A DNA stretch of 5,072 nt. Source: Gammaproteobacteria bacterium. GTDB taxonomy: Bacteria; Pseudomonadota; Gammaproteobacteria; GRL18. A program made the position numbers and the translations under genes. A model generated the notes under the pieces. That model was given only the letters and a program-made list of their open reading frames with translations. It had not been told where the DNA came from and did not search any database. The stretch lies in contig JAPVVU010000254.1 of assembly GCA_028571885.1 (NCBI GenBank), forward strand, positions 1 to 5,072, in the 5' to 3' direction. The first letter of the stretch is position 1, and each line of letters starts with the position of its first letter. Shown here piece by piece: positions 4,973 through 5,072 of the stretch.

Positions 4973-5072
4973 TATTTTAGGGTACTAGTAAACTGAGGTT
5001 AAAATCCAGTATTTCATATAGCAACACATTCTTATCAATATCCCACACTATATAAGCATTTTATAATCCCAT

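Larger units (their letters stand above)
4544..5072. other. AT-rich, largely non-coding right-hand region
   Basis: Apart from one possible 33-codon peptide gene at 4748, no convincing coding frame is seen on either strand. The stretch holds two hairpins (4586-4608, 4629-4646), T-rich runs at 4708-4723, and a tandem 19-bp repeat (4935-4972). No terminator of the usual GC-stem plus T-run type follows the Tim44 gene. No tRNA, insertion sequence end or CRISPR repeat is visible. The last 100 bases show nothing recognisable and may be the upstream region of a gene outside the window. Confidence 0.6.

Noticed and set aside
2935..5072. Genomic island integrated at the tRNA
   Set aside because: No integrase, no copy of the tRNA 3' end and no mobile gene is present in the window.

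Overview
The window looks like chromosome of an AT-rich, polarly flagellated gammaproteobacterium. The gene order flgA - flgM - flgN - PilZ protein (flgZ/ycgR-like) is the arrangement known from Pseudomonas and related marine gammaproteobacteria. The two promoters visible in it (a -24/-12 sigma-54 type element before flgA and a perfect sigma-28 element before flgM) fit the RpoN/FliA flagellar cascade of those bacteria. The species cannot be named from the sequence.

Positions 1-2772 form a flagellar late-assembly and control block, all on the + strand. FlgA is the periplasmic chaperone for the P-ring. FlgM is the anti-sigma-28 factor. FlgN is the chaperone for the hook-filament junction proteins FlgK and FlgL. 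The fourth gene is a two-domain PilZ protein with an intact c-di-GMP binding signature, expected to slow or modulate the motor. flgA appears to have its own sigma-54 promoter, while flgM-flgN-flgZ appear to be led by a sigma-28 promoter about 30 bp before flgM. FlgM would then be made under the sigma factor that it inhibits.

Positions 2773-3017 hold a tRNA-Arg (anticodon CCT, encoded CCA) with weak AT-rich promoter candidates on either side. It separates the flagellar block from unrelated genes.

Positions 3018-4543 carry two + strand envelope genes only 41 bp apart: a small outer-membrane-type lipoprotein of unknown function and a 355-residue membrane protein with a C-terminal Tim44-like domain.

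Positions 4544-5072 are AT-rich and mostly non-coding. They hold two perfect or near-perfect hairpins, one possible 33-codon single-helix membrane peptide, and a tandem pair of diverged 19-bp repeats. No convincing new multi-gene system is visible. The least explained parts are the lipoprotein/Tim44 pair and this right-hand 530 bp.
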